From: Nocardia colli | GTDB lineage: Bacteria > Actinomycetota > Actinomycetes > Mycobacteriales > Mycobacteriaceae | NCBI RefSeq assembly: GCF_008704205.1 | Contig: NZ_VXLC01000003.1 | Span: forward strand, 124,001 to 188,000 | Length of the DNA stretch: 64,000 nucleotides | Direction of reading: 5' to 3' | Shown here: one piece after another, positions 18,001 through 27,700 of the stretch | Layout: every line of letters starts with the position of its first letter | Numbering within the stretch: the stretch's first letter is position 1 | Made by a program: the position numbers and the translations under genes | The notes under the pieces: generated by a model | The model's input: the letters and a program-made list of their open reading frames with translations, nothing else | What the model was told of the DNA's origin: nothing | The model's database searches: none

Positions 18001-18394
18001 CGATCACCGACTGATCCACCACGAACCCGCCGACATACACGCCGACCGGCGCGCCGGTGGCCCGCCCGGCGACACCCGCGTCGTCGAGCGCCTCCCAGGT
18101 CACCTCGAGCAAGAGGCGCTGCTGCGGATCGAGCACGGTCGCCTCGCGCGCCGAGATGCCGAAGAAGTCCGGATCGAACTCCCACGGATCGGTGGTCATG
18201 AACGCGCCGTGCTTGGTGTAGCTGCGGCCGGGGGTGCGCGGTTCCGGGTCGTAGTACCGGCGATAATCCCAGCGGTCCGGCGGAATCTCGACGACACCGT
18301 CGCGCTTGTCGAGGACGAAATCCCAGAACGTATCCGGCGAGTCGATGCCGCCCGCATATCGACACCCGATACCGACAATAGCGATATCCGACAC
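12047..18394 (-). CDS. Type I polyketide synthase, one fully reducing module (mycocerosic acid synthase-like)
   Basis: The protein has about 2115 residues from GTG 18394, chosen because TTGGAGGG lies directly upstream; the frame reaches 18532. Domains are KS (about 1-425; Cys near 175 in TACSSS, His in EAHGTGT, KATLGHTEAAAG), AT (about 520-820; GHSVGE near 619, then PYHSRLMDP), DH (about 900-1165; HVVNGVRIMP and HPAVVDAAMQ), ER (about 1395-1715; GAAGGVGTAAIQVAKA), KR (about 1745-1935; TGGFGGFG with intact Tyr/Asn region) and ACP (ELGLDSL near 2051). The order matches mycocerosic acid synthase and related mycobacterial enzymes that elongate fatty acids iteratively. No thioesterase is present. 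Product transfer is probably by the coupled PapA protein. Confidence 0.92.
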   Translation of the reverse strand: MSDIAIVGIGCRYAGGIDSPDTFWDFVLDKRDGVVEIPPDRWDYRRYYDPEPRTPGRSYTKHGAFMTTDPWEFDPDFFGISAREATVLDPQQRLLLEVTWEALDDAGVAGRATGAPVGVYVGGFVVDQSVIGVVGPALFHTDMHTPASASYTMLSNRIAYALNLTGPALTVDTACSSSLVAFHLACQALENDDCHIALAGGVNVMLQPETFVLMCKGSFLAADGRCKSFDAAADGYGRGEGAGMVVLKRLDDAVRDGDRIYAVVKATGANQDGRTTAITVPNAESQESLARTVCARAGLTPDAITYVEAHGTGTLVGDPVELRALGRAFGAPAGRQSSLGVGSVKATLGHTEAAAGIASIIKAALAIRHRVIPPQGWLDQPNPDIPLDELGLHIQVDAEPLPPGADPMTIAVNGFGYGGTNGHAILQEYLGPPASAAGPARHLGILPISARSTGAARAIAGRFAELIGTGADPQRLAEAAWTRLAHHPFRTGVLVAEADDMLHELRQFAAGEGRDAVRTVASRNAEPVFVFSGMGPQWWGMARELLCAGGVFAETAAQIDAEFTKLSEWSIIDALLQPEAESRVTSTEVAQPANFLVQVALVSELAQYGISPAAIIGHSVGEVAAAYVSGMLTLREAVRVAYHRARLQATTAGSGGMLAVGLPLERARDLIADDPRVDIAAINSATSLTLSGDPDRLDEIAEKLTEEAAFARRLRVEVPYHSRLMDPILDALRTELADLSPRPPRVPLYSTVTGELGTAADWDAEYWCANVRQPVRFHDAVTKAIGAGSRVFLEVGPHPVLSGNIREALVDADVHGTTVPTLDRKEPDSASVRRTLIGLYSAGVLEPDQLFPDDGPVTAHVPLPRYPWQRTRLHSTLPLFEQARLGTPDSYAMLGDPDVEGRSDWLLQVGSELLPWLADHVVNGVRIMPGAAYLDAALSATATRLGVKRVALEQVRFVAPLVMAAPDVPLMALSIEESSGRFLIRSRNATGTAWTVHAHGRTLTGSHSPTTATVPTIDVGVDIDPEMFYAGLTAAGLQYGPAFRRVTSVRVGRDVAVAAVDGAIAADSGHLAHPAVVDAAMQTAAMLFADERINEGVMVPVGVAAVRLLAAIPEQATVVARRDPKARLRADVDVLDAEHNLVLRLTGLQIGALKPGDDPLHRMAEFYYRETIQQCEPIDPAALPDADSATMVVVALGKSGRAEQLADTIPNARRYLVESAGAELETELVEVLRQARTAETARLHVCVVAGAGTDDLADLWTLKRIAVAIHGFANPRTDEQTPQTVFGDGSVHATLVTERAFALPDSTIAPGSRQSALAGARRVLLNEQTALRWRLIDVAPDTGIAELITELAVPGAFSYDNADEVLLRDGQRWAPVVTKPLSDRLAVHDTPEPLTDPEANFELELPRTRLLSALAWRECPREEPGPGQVEVRMQVIGLNYKDPLKVIGLLGERELAPTYFGTVPGMEGVGTVVRVGAGIEGIAAGDLVAVAAKGMMRRYALIDRQLVIPLPADTDPGYCTSAIAFATAEYGLLELARLEPGETVLIHGAAGGVGTAAIQVAKARGARIIGTAGTDERRQHILELGADYAINSRSLDFVDEVLALTDGLGVEVVLSSAPGEILRQNFNAVAEFGRIVEVGKADIYTGGLLELANFDKNVAYYSMDLDRLVAIRPERLAGLLQRVYENVLAGVYRPLPYRMFETEDVGSAFEEVIRSAGLTRIALRIDAPEPPVRPYLPDIEIRGDATYLVTGGFGGFGMATGRWLVLRGARRLVLLGRSGATTEAARRQLEAWRTVGVDVIEELVDVTDADAVSAVVTRAHTAEHPLRGVFHAAGSVSDNRIDLMEHEQLAQVYRPKVHGARALHRAVSQVGIRLDMFVLYSSGGSMYGIFGQYNYCAANVAVEALAEEWTRAGERALCVGWGHLSGATGGMAADATATKYLDLVGFGPIDMSDATAYLEQTLRLADTRAAIIPTDWAKLTGTFPQLARTGRTIELAKASAKDTSELARLRAELVELDDTKRGPFIARKMAAELAVVMGVPVDSIDMTVPVPELGLDSLMAVELGARVTKTLGIDLMSMQMGRSFSLEQAGPKVAELVLAAEPGRPQPISEPVAAL

Positions 18395-18776
18395 GTAGGC
18401 CCTCCAATACGGTCGTTCTGCGCCGCCGCACGAATCGGCTGGGCGTAAAACAAAGTCCGACACAATAGGTAAACCGGGCTCGATCATATCGACGCGGATA
18501 ACCGGCACCCGGAAATTTGGAGATCGCTGCACTGCGACCGGTGATCATCTGTGAAATGTCCTGATCCAGTGCCCTTTACGGCGAGCACCAGCGCTGATCC
18601 GGTGCATGTCCGGGGGCTATAGGTACAGTTCACTGCTCAGTCGGTGGTCGAGTTGTGCGCTGTCGGAATCTCCGATCGCGATTGTTCGGACCGTGGTATC
18701 CCTTGGTACGTTCCAGGCTCATCGCCGGACGCCACCGAGCGTCGAGCAATTCCACGCACGATTCAGGAGGCGGCCG
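18395..18776. promoter_or_regulatory. Divergent regulatory region between the reducing PKS and mmpL
   Basis: This is 382 bp between two divergent genes of the lipid locus. It must contain promoters for both, and several AT-rich stretches occur around 18445-18520. I could not assign -35/-10 pairs with confidence, and no clear inverted repeat stood out. Confidence 0.4.
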
Positions 18777-21011
18777 TTGTTCGCGGATTTCACCCAGTGG
18801 GCTGATGTGGTCGTCCGGCGGCGATTCGCGGTCATCGGAATTGTTGTCTTCGTCCTGTGCGCGCTCGGCGGGTACGGGCTCGGACTCGGCGGCGAATTGA
18901 GTTCGCGCGGTTGGGATGATCCGGGATCGGAATCCGCGCAGGCGGCCCGATTGCGGGACGAGGCATTCGGCCGTGACCCCAGCGGTGACGTGATACTGCT
19001 GTTCCACGCGCCGCCCGGCAAGACGATCGATGATCCGGCCTTCGGCGGGCAGGTCGCCGGCTATCTGAACGACCTGCCGCGGCGCTTCCCGGACGAGATC
19101 GCGAAGGTCAACGGCACCTACTGGCCGACCGAGACCGGCCTGACGCTGCCGGACCTCTTCGGCTCCCAGGATCGTCAGCACGCGTTCGCATCCATCGCGG
19201 TACGAGGCGTCGATGACACCGCGTTGCTCCGCAACTACGGCAAAGTCGCTGACCGCCTTGCCATTCCGGGTGTCGACATGGAGGTCGCCGGCGGCCAGGC
19301 GGTCGCGGGCGCGCTCAACGACACCATGGTCCGCGATCAACGGCGGATGGAGCTGATCGCCGTCCCGGTCGTCGCGGTGCTGCTGTTCTTCCTCTTCGGC
19401 GGCGTCGTCGCGGCCGCACTTCCGCTCATCGTCGGCGGACTGACCGTGGTCGCCGCGTGGGGTGTGATTCGCGCTCTGACCACCGTGACCGAAGTCAATT
19501 CGTTTGTCTCTCCGGTGGTTTCGATGATCGGACTCGGCCTGGCCATCGACTACGGGCTGTTCCTGGTGAGCCGGTTCCGCGACGAACTCGCCGACGGTCA
19601 CGAGGTTCCGGTGGCGGTGCGCCGGGCGGTGACCACCGCCGGTCGGACGGTGATGTTCTCGGCGACCATCGTGGTCGTTGCGGCGGCGGGCGTCCTGCTG
19701 TTCCCGCAAGGCTTCCTGAAGTCGTTCGCCTGCGGCGCAATGGTGACCGTCGCACTGGCCGCGCTGACCTCGATCACGGTGTTGCCCGCGCTGCTCGCGG
19801 TGCTCGGGCATAGGGTGGACGCGTTCGGCTTCGACTGGTTCCGCAGGACTCGAACTGCCGACGCCGTGCGGGACAATGTTTGGGGACGCATCGCGGCGGC
19901 GGCCATGAAACGACCACTGGCCGTGGTGATCCCGGTGTGCGCGGGCCTGCTGCTACTCATCGCGCCGATACAGCACGTCGCCTTCGGCGGCATCACCGAA
20001 CGCTTTCTCCCACCGGACAACCCGACTCGATCGGCGCAACAGCACTTCGACGAGATCTTCCCGCTGCGGCGGATAGATCCGGTCCAGCTGGTCATGATCA
20101 CCTACCGCAGCTCGGACATCGATGCCGTTGTGGCGCAGGCGAATCACGCGCCCGGTCTGGCCGCGCCGTTCCCCGCTCCGATGCAAGGCGCAGAGCCTTT
20201 CGTCTATGCCACCGACACCGTGCTGAGTGGCCCGGACCAGGCGAGCGCAACCATCGACTACTTGCGATCGATGGAATTGCCCAGGGGTACCACGCTATTG
20301 GTCGGCGGCGACCCTGCGGCGAAGCGCGACAGCATCGACACGCTGCTCGCCCGGCTACCCCTGATGCTCACGCTGGTCTTCCTCGCCACGACCGCCCTGC
20401 TGTTCCTGACCTTCGGCTCACTGGTCCTGCCGCTGAAAGCCGCGGTGCTGAACCTGCTCGGGCTCGGCGCCACCATCGGCGTGCTGACCTGGATCTTCGT
20501 CGGAGGCCACGGTGCCGGCGTACTGGGGTTCACGCCCCAGCCGATCATGCCGTTGATCCTGATGCTCATCGTCTCGGTGATCTACGGCCTGTCCACCGAC
20601 TACGAGGTGTTCCTGCTCGCCCGCATCGTCGAGGCCTATCGGGCGGGGGAGTCTACGGCCGAGGCGATCCGCACCGGCGTCGCCCGCACCGGCCGGATAA
20701 TCACCGCCGCCGCAGCGATTCTCATCGTGGTTATCGGCGCGTTCGCTCTCTCTGATCTGCTGATGATGCAATACATCGCCCTCGGCATGGTCACCGCCCT
20801 GATCATTGACGCGACAGTGCTACGCCTGCTGCTGGTCCCCGCGACCATGAAACTGCTCGGCGAAGCGTGCTGGTGGGCCCCGAACTGGCTGCGTCGCCTG
20901 CACCGGAAAGTCGCTGCCCCGGAGCCGGCGTCGGCCGGGACGGCTCAGCGAGCGAGGCCGAATCTGAAAGTGGTTGCGTCCGAAGGTATATCGACCACTC
21001 CACCCGGGTGA
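18777..21011 (+). CDS. MmpL-family RND transporter
   Basis: About 744 residues start from TTG 18777, chosen because AGGAGG lies six bases upstream; the open frame starts at 18606. The pattern is that of MmpL proteins: one N-terminal helix, a periplasmic-type loop, a block of five helices, a second helix and loop, then a second five-helix block, about 12 in all. The paired signatures are MIGLGLAIDYGLFLVSR and VIYGLSTDYEVFLLAR, where the Asp-Tyr pairs serve proton relay in the family. It should export the lipid made by the divergent PKS and PapA enzyme, inferred from position. Confidence 0.88.
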   Translation: MFADFTQWADVVVRRRFAVIGIVVFVLCALGGYGLGLGGELSSRGWDDPGSESAQAARLRDEAFGRDPSGDVILLFHAPPGKTIDDPAFGGQVAGYLNDLPRRFPDEIAKVNGTYWPTETGLTLPDLFGSQDRQHAFASIAVRGVDDTALLRNYGKVADRLAIPGVDMEVAGGQAVAGALNDTMVRDQRRMELIAVPVVAVLLFFLFGGVVAAALPLIVGGLTVVAAWGVIRALTTVTEVNSFVSPVVSMIGLGLAIDYGLFLVSRFRDELADGHEVPVAVRRAVTTAGRTVMFSATIVVVAAAGVLLFPQGFLKSFACGAMVTVALAALTSITVLPALLAVLGHRVDAFGFDWFRRTRTADAVRDNVWGRIAAAAMKRPLAVVIPVCAGLLLLIAPIQHVAFGGITERFLPPDNPTRSAQQHFDEIFPLRRIDPVQLVMITYRSSDIDAVVAQANHAPGLAAPFPAPMQGAEPFVYATDTVLSGPDQASATIDYLRSMELPRGTTLLVGGDPAAKRDSIDTLLARLPLMLTLVFLATTALLFLTFGSLVLPLKAAVLNLLGLGATIGVLTWIFVGGHGAGVLGFTPQPIMPLILMLIVSVIYGLSTDYEVFLLARIVEAYRAGESTAEAIRTGVARTGRIITAAAAILIVVIGAFALSDLLMMQYIALGMVTALIIDATVLRLLLVPATMKLLGEACWWAPNWLRRLHRKVAAPEPASAGTAQRARPNLKVVASEGISTTPPG

Positions 21012-21626
21012 GCTCGGGTACTGTCGAACCTTGACGTGTTATCGCAGCCTCGGCGTCGTGCATGTACTGATGGACGTAGCCTGATCGATGCGCATCAGTT
21101 GCTGCTCGACCCGCCGCTGCGTCGACTACCGACCTCCCGCAAGTTGATCGCCCCGCGGGATTGGTGATAAGCGGGCGTAATAGCGAGATAACCCCTCGGC
21201 CGCAGTCGTAATATTCTGGTAAACGTCTGAACAATATTGCACGCTCCGAACACTTTTAGCGCGTGGTCCGGAACGGTGCGGCGCGGCGATATCAGGCGCG
21301 TTCGGGGGCGGTCGGCGCAGCGATGCGGGACTTTGCCGGATCGATTCTGCATCCATTCGCGACCCGGTGTGCGGCCCCGGCGAACGGAAAGCAACCGGGC
21401 GGTTGGTAGTAAGCAGAACCCGCAGCGCCGTGGTGTGATTCGAGGGAGCGCCGAGGGAGTCGAACGCGGCGGCGCGACCGCGTCCGCAGGGTTGCGGACC
21501 ACGCTTGCTGCCGGCCTCGTCGGGGTCTGATCGCACGGCCTCGGCTGTGCTCGCACCCGTTCGCCGCCAACGGATTCCGCAGGCGGAAAACCCCACCCTG
21601 ACGTAGGGTCATACTTACGAGTATTC

Positions 21627-21642
21627 AATACTCACCGGTATT
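21627..21642. promoter_or_regulatory. Putative TetR operator (copy 1)
   Basis: AATACTCACCGGTATT is an imperfect inverted repeat. A 14-base core, ATACTCA-NN-GGTAT, recurs at 39475-39490 just before the cluster's tetR gene. The left part also belongs to a second inverted repeat, GAGTATT-C-AATACTC (21619-21633). It overlaps the -35 element of the promoter below, as expected for repression. Confidence 0.6.
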
Positions 21643-21669
21643 GCGGGGTCTCGGGACCGGTGCTAGCTT
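21641..21669 (+). promoter_or_regulatory. Putative promoter of the main PKS operon
   Basis: TTGCGG at 21641-21646 and TAGCTT at 21664-21669 are separated by 17 bases, a good match to the actinobacterial housekeeping consensus. Transcription would begin about 70 bases before the GTG at 21746. The -35 touches the operator-like repeat at 21627-21642. Confidence 0.5.
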
Positions 21670-21745
21670 TCCACTCATCCAGGGGTAAGTCGGTCGAAGA
21701 TGCTCGAATCCCGGGACTTCCCTCCGTCTGAGCAAGGGCTGAAGC

Positions 21746-24700
21746 GTGCGCCAAATGCAGGAAAACGGGTCATCGGTAGAGCAGCGAATCCGGATCTGGC
21801 TGATCGGCCGGGTCGCTGAGATCATGGTCGTCGACGCCACCGCTGTCGACACCGAAACCAGCTTTGCCACATACGGTCTCACGTCCGCCGACGTGGTCGG
21901 CCTGTCCGGTGAGCTGGAGGAGATACTGGGCCGCAAGCTCCCCGAGACGCTGCTGTACGAGCATCCATCGATCGGTCAGCTCGCCCGCGCGCTGGCCGAT
22001 CCGCACCGGGCTCCCGAGGTTCAGCCCGGGCTGGAGGCGCCCGACGAAACGTCCGATCACGTCGATGATCCGCTCTGCGTCGCGGGCCTGGCCTGCCGCT
22101 TTCCCGGCGGCGCGAACACGCCGGCGCAGTTCTGGCAGAACCTGCTCGACGGCGTCGACGCCAGTGCCGAGGTGCCCGTGCAGCGCTGGGACGCGCAGTC
22201 GTTCTACGACCCCGATCCCTATGCGCCGGGCACCGCGTACACCACCCGCGGCGCGTTCATCGACGACATCGCGGGCTTCGACGCGAAGTTCTTCGGCATC
22301 TCACCGCGCGAAGCGCTTCGGCTGGATCCGCAGCAGCGCATGCTGCTAGAGGTGGCGTGGTCGGCGCTCGAGGACGCGGGCATTCCGGCGGACCGGATCC
22401 GCGGCAGCCGCACCGGCGTGTTCGTCGGCATGATGGCGACGAGCCAGTACACGAACGTGCTGACCGACCGTGGCGGACCGGCCATGTTGGACGACCCCTA
22501 CGTCGGGCTCGGCACCTCGCCCAGCGTGCTGGCCGGGCGGGTCTCCTACCTGCTCGACCTGCGCGGCCCGAGCCTGGTGCTGGACACCGCCTGCTCGTCG
22601 TCGCTGGTCGCGCTGCATCTCGCGATGGCGAGCGTGCGCAATGGCGAGTGCGACCGCGCGATCGTGGCCGGCGTCAGCGCCATCGTGCATCCGGACATGT
22701 TCCGGCAGGCGTGCAAGATGCGCATGCTGGCGGTCGACGGACGCTGCAAGACCTTCGACGCCGCGGCCGACGGATTCCTGATCGGCGAGGGTTGCGGCGC
22801 GGTGGTGGTCGAACGCCTGAGTACCGCACGGCTGCACAATCATCAGGTCCATGCCATCCTGCGCGGGTCGGCGGTCAATCAGGACGGGATGAGCAACGGG
22901 CTCACCGCGCCGAACGGCGCCGCCCAGGTCGACGTCATTCGCGCGGCCCAGCGCCGCGCGGGCGTCCGGCCGGACGAGGTGGACTTCGTCGAGGCGCACG
23001 GCTCGGGCACGCCGCTCGGCGATGCCATCGAAATCGGCAGCCTCACTGAGGTTTTCGGCGGCACCGAGCGGGCGTCGGGTCCGTTGGCGGTGGGCGCGGT
23101 GAAAACTAATGTCGGTCACCTCACCGGCGCCGCCGGAATGGCGGGCCTGATCAAGACGATTCTGGCCCTCGGTAACCGGATGATTCCGCCGAATCTGCAT
23201 CTGCACGAACGGAATCCGTCGATCGACTGGGTCGCGGCGCCGGTCCGGCTACCGGACGTGCCGACGGCCTGGCCGTCACGTGACACGGCCCCGATCGCAG
23301 GCGTCAGCTCGTTCGGCTGGTCCGGGACGAACGCGCACATAGTTCTCGAAGCGCCACCCGAACCGCAACCGGCACTGGCTGATTCAGCACCGGAGCAGTG
23401 GCATGTCATGCCCCTCTCGGCGCGCACCCCGACCGCGCTGGCCGCGAGTGCGAAGGCGCTGGCGAATCATCTTCGGACGCAAGGGGATATCGCACCGGCC
23501 GAGCTCGCCTACACCGCGCAGTTCGGGCGCAGCGCGCTCGAGCATCGAACCGCCGTGGCGTTCCGATCGATCGCGGAGGCCGCGAACCAGCTCGACGGCG
23601 TCGGCACGAAGGTGCCGACCGCGCTGGTGCAGCGTGGCGAGACCGCCGAGGTGAGCTTCGTGTTCCCCGGAACCGGCGACCAGTTCGTCGGCATGGGCCG
23701 CGGGCTCTACGACACCGACGCCAGTTTCCGGGCCGCCCTCGACGCCTGCGCCGAACTGGCGATCCCGCTGCTCGGCACCGACTTCCGGACGGTGCTGTTC
23801 GCGCAGGCCGACGCGGACCAGTCGGATCTGCTGTCCGCCTTCGGGCGCGGCGGCTCCGGCGCCGATTCGCCCCTGACCAGCCGCACCGACCTCGCGCACG
23901 CCGCGGTGTTCGCGCTGGACTACGCCGCGGCGCAGATGTGGCGCAGTCGCGGCATCGAGCCGGCGGCCCTGATCGGTTACAGCCTCGGCGAGTACGCGGC
24001 CGCCTGTGTCGCCGGCGTCTTCGCGCTGGAAGCCGTGGTGCCCTTGGTCATTCGGCGCGCACAGCTGGTCGCCGAATCGGAGCCGGGCGTGATGCTCACC
24101 GTCGGCGACAATGTCGAGCGCCTTTCCGGTCACCTGAACTCCGAGCTGTCACTGGCCGCGGTGAACAGCCCGTCGGCCTTCGTGGTAGCCGGACGCGAGG
24201 CCGCGATCGCCCGGTTCGAGGCGGTGCTCGCCGCCGAGGAGATCGTCTGCCGCCGGGTGCCGACGAGCCGGGCCATGCATTCGCACCTGCTGCGGCCGCT
24301 GCGTGACCGCTGCACCGCGATGCTCGCCGAGCTCGAGCTGAAAGCGCCTGCGCTGCCGCTGATCTCGAATGTCACCGGCACCTGGATGACCGCGGAGCAG
24401 GCGCAGGATCCCGGTTACTGGGTGGACCACATGTGCTCCACGGTCCGGTTCACCGACGGCATCCGGACCCTCGCGAGCGGCCACCCCGGCGTCGTCCTCG
24501 ACCTCGGCGCCGGCCAGACCGGCAGCCTCGTGCGCCAGTCGCTGACCGGCCACGCGGACAGCACCATGGTGCTGCCGACGCTGCGCGCGGCGGCGATGAA
24601 AGAGCCCGAGCCCGCGCTGATCGCCCGCACCACCGGCCGGATGTGGACCCGTGGCGTGCCGGTCGACTGGCGGGCCGAGGGCAGCATCGTGCACCTGCCG

Positions 24701-27700
24701 ACCTACCCGTTCGAGCACGTGGAGTACTGGCCGGATGCGGCGGCCGGGCGCGAGGTCGAGCGCGCGGCCGCCCCGAGGCAACCGAGTTCGGACACCGGAT
24801 TCGCGGTCCTGCAACCGTATTGGGAGCCGGAGCTGCCGACCGGCGGCAGCGTCGCCGGGCCGCAGCTGATCTTCGCCGATCAGCAGGGCCCGGGGATCCG
24901 GCTGGCCGATCGGATGCGCCGCGTGCTGGCGCCGTCCACCCGGGTGGTCACGGTCGTTCCCGGCGCCGCCTTCAACAAGCTCAACGACTCGACCTACGAG
25001 ATCCGCCGCGACGAACCCGGCGACTATGTGCGACTGCTGGATGCGCTGGGCGACGACGGCGCGCTGCCGCGGGTCGTCACCCACCTCTGGTCGGTCACCG
25101 GACCCTGCCCGGACCCGCGCTCGCCCGAGCGCGTGGCCGAGCATCAGCGGATCGGTTTCGACAGCATCGTCGCGCTCGGAAACGCGCTGGGCAGCAAGGT
25201 GATTCATGGTGTCCGCCTGATCGTGGTGACGGATTACGCCGAGATCGTCGACGGCGACGATCAGTTGCACCCCGGCAAGGCGACGATCCAGGGCCCCGCG
25301 CTCACGCTGCCGCAGGAATACCCGGGCCTGTCCGTGCGCACGGTAGACCTGGAGCCGTCCGCCGACGACGGCGCCGAATGGGACCTGTTCGCCGTGCAAC
25401 TGCTGAGCGAGCTGCGCTGGCCGGGCACGGCGACCTCGGTGGCCTATCGCGCCGCGAAACGCTGCGTCAAGCGCTTCCGTCCCGCGGCGCTTCCGGCCCG
25501 ACCGCTCGGATTCCGGGCCGGCGGCACGTATGTGATCACCGGTGGACTCGGCAAGATCGGTCTGCAACTGGCGCGGCACATCGTCGGCGCCCAGCCGGAC
25601 GTCAACGTGGTGCTGCTCGGCCGCACCGGGCTCCCGGCCGATCCGGCGCCCGGGTCGCAGGACGCGGAACGCGGGCGGGTCGTCGCCGAACTGGCCGCGA
25701 CCGGCGCCGGAATCCTCGTGCTCGCCGCGGATCTCGGCGACCCCGAGGCCCTGCGCGCCGCACTGGAGCGGGCCGCGGAACAGTTCGGGTCGATCAACGG
25801 TGTCGTGCACGCGGCCGGGCTCACCAGTCCGGAAACCTTCGCGACCGCGAACACGCTGACCCCCGAACTGATCGCGCCGCATTTCGGCCCGAAGGTCCAC
25901 GGCACCGTCGCCCTGGCCGAAGCTTTGGCGGGCTACGAGGACCTCGAGTTCGTGCTGCTGATGTCGTCGATGTCGGCCATCCTCGGCGGCCTCGGCTTCA
26001 CCGCCTACGCGGCGGCCAACGCGTTCCAGGACCGGTTCGTCGAGACCGCGGATCTGCCGGTCCCGGCCGCGTGGCGGTCGGCGTGCTGGGACACCTGGCA
26101 GGCCACCACTGCGAGCGAAGCCGTTGCGGGCGTGGGTGATTCGCTCAATCGCTACTCGATGACCACCGAGCAGGGTCTGGCGACGCTGGACCGGCTGCTG
26201 GCCGGTGCGCCGAGCCGGGTGATCGTCTCGGCGGGCGAACTGACCAGCCGGATCGCCGCCTGGGTGCCCGGCCGCGACCCGTTCGACGGTATGCCGCAGT
26301 TGGGCGAGCACCGTCCCGCCGGGCCCGTCGACGCCGAATCGGCCGATCGCCCGAAGGCTTTCACCGGTGAGACCGTCGGGGTGCAGGAGTACCAGCGCAG
26401 GCTGGCCGCGCTGTGGCAGACGGCGCTCGGTGTCGAACAGGTCGACCTGTACGACAACTTCTTCGAACTCGGCGGCAATTCGCTGGTCGGCCTGCAACTG
26501 GTGAACTCCATCCAGAAGGAGTTCGGCGTCACGGTGCCGACGCTGGCGCTGTTCGAAGCGCCGACCGTGGCCGACATGGCCGACTATCTTCTGCCGGACG
26601 CTCCGGAGCAGCCGCTGCCGGAGGTTACGGTCGCCACTGCGCCGGTTCCGGTGTCCGACGGTCTCGTTCGCCGCGGCGGCATGCTGGTCGAGGACATCGC
26701 CATCATCGGCATGGGCGGCCGCTTCCCGGGCGCGAACTCGGTCGACGAGTTCTGGCAGAACGTGCGTGACGGCGTCGAGTCGATCAGTTTCTTCAGTCCG
26801 GAGGAGCTGATCGAGGCGGGCGTGCCCGCCGAGGTGGTCAACCAGCCCGGTTACGTCCGCGCCCGTCCGGTGCTGGACAACATCGAGGATTTCGATGCCG
26901 AGTTCTTCGGCTTCACGCCGTTCGACGCCCGGCTGACCGATCCGCAGCAGCGGCTGTTCCTCGAGGTCGTCTGGGAGTCGCTGGAGAACGCGGGGTACGC
27001 GCCCCGTTCGATCGGCAAGCCGGTCGGCGTCTTCGGCGGCGCGAATATCAGTACCTATCTGCTGCGCCGGATTTCGCAGGATCCCGACATCATCGACATG
27101 ATCAACGACTACCAGTTGGTGATCAGCAACGACAAGGACTCGCTCACCACCGCGGCGTCGTACAAGCTCAACCTGCGCGGGCCCGCCGTCTCGGTGCAGA
27201 CGTTCTGCTCCACCGGCCTGGTCGCGGTGCACCTGGCCTGCCGCAGCCTCATCGGCGGCGAGTGCGACATGGCGGTCGCGGGCGGCGTCTCGGTCCGGGT
27301 GCCGGACAAGGTCGGTCATCTCTTCCAAGAGGGCGGGATGGAAAGCCCCGACGGGCACATCCGCACCTTCGACGCGAAGGCCAAGGGCGCGCTCTTCGGC
27401 GACGGCGCCTCGGTGCTGGTGCTCAAGCGGCTCTCCGACGCACTGGCGGACGGCGATTCGATCACTGCGGTGATCAAGGGATCGGCGATCAACAACGACG
27501 GGTCGCAGAAGGTCGGCTTCACCGCGCCGAGCATCAAGGGCCAGGCCGAGGTGGTGGCCAAGGCGCTGAGCGTCGCGGGCGTCGACGCGAACACCGTCGG
27601 CCTGATCGAGGCACACGGCACCGCAACGGAATTGGGCGACCCGATCGAGGTGGCCGCGCTCACCCGCGCGTTCGGCGATACCGAACGCAAGCAGTACTGC

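Larger units (their letters stand above)
21012..21745. other. Intergenic region upstream of the main PKS
   Basis: This is 734 bp without a convincing gene; the minus-strand frames here look like random low-complexity Arg/Pro-rich translations. It holds an AT-rich patch with two AATATT blocks (21210-21215, 21233-21238), and near its end the operator-like repeat and promoter listed separately. The Shine-Dalgarno of the PKS is weak. Confidence 0.6.

Noticed and set aside
21095..21628. Minus-strand frames of 143-177 codons upstream of the main PKS
   Set aside because: Several overlapping frames of similar length have Arg/Pro/Ser-rich translations and no motifs or ribosome-binding sites. The region is best read as non-coding.
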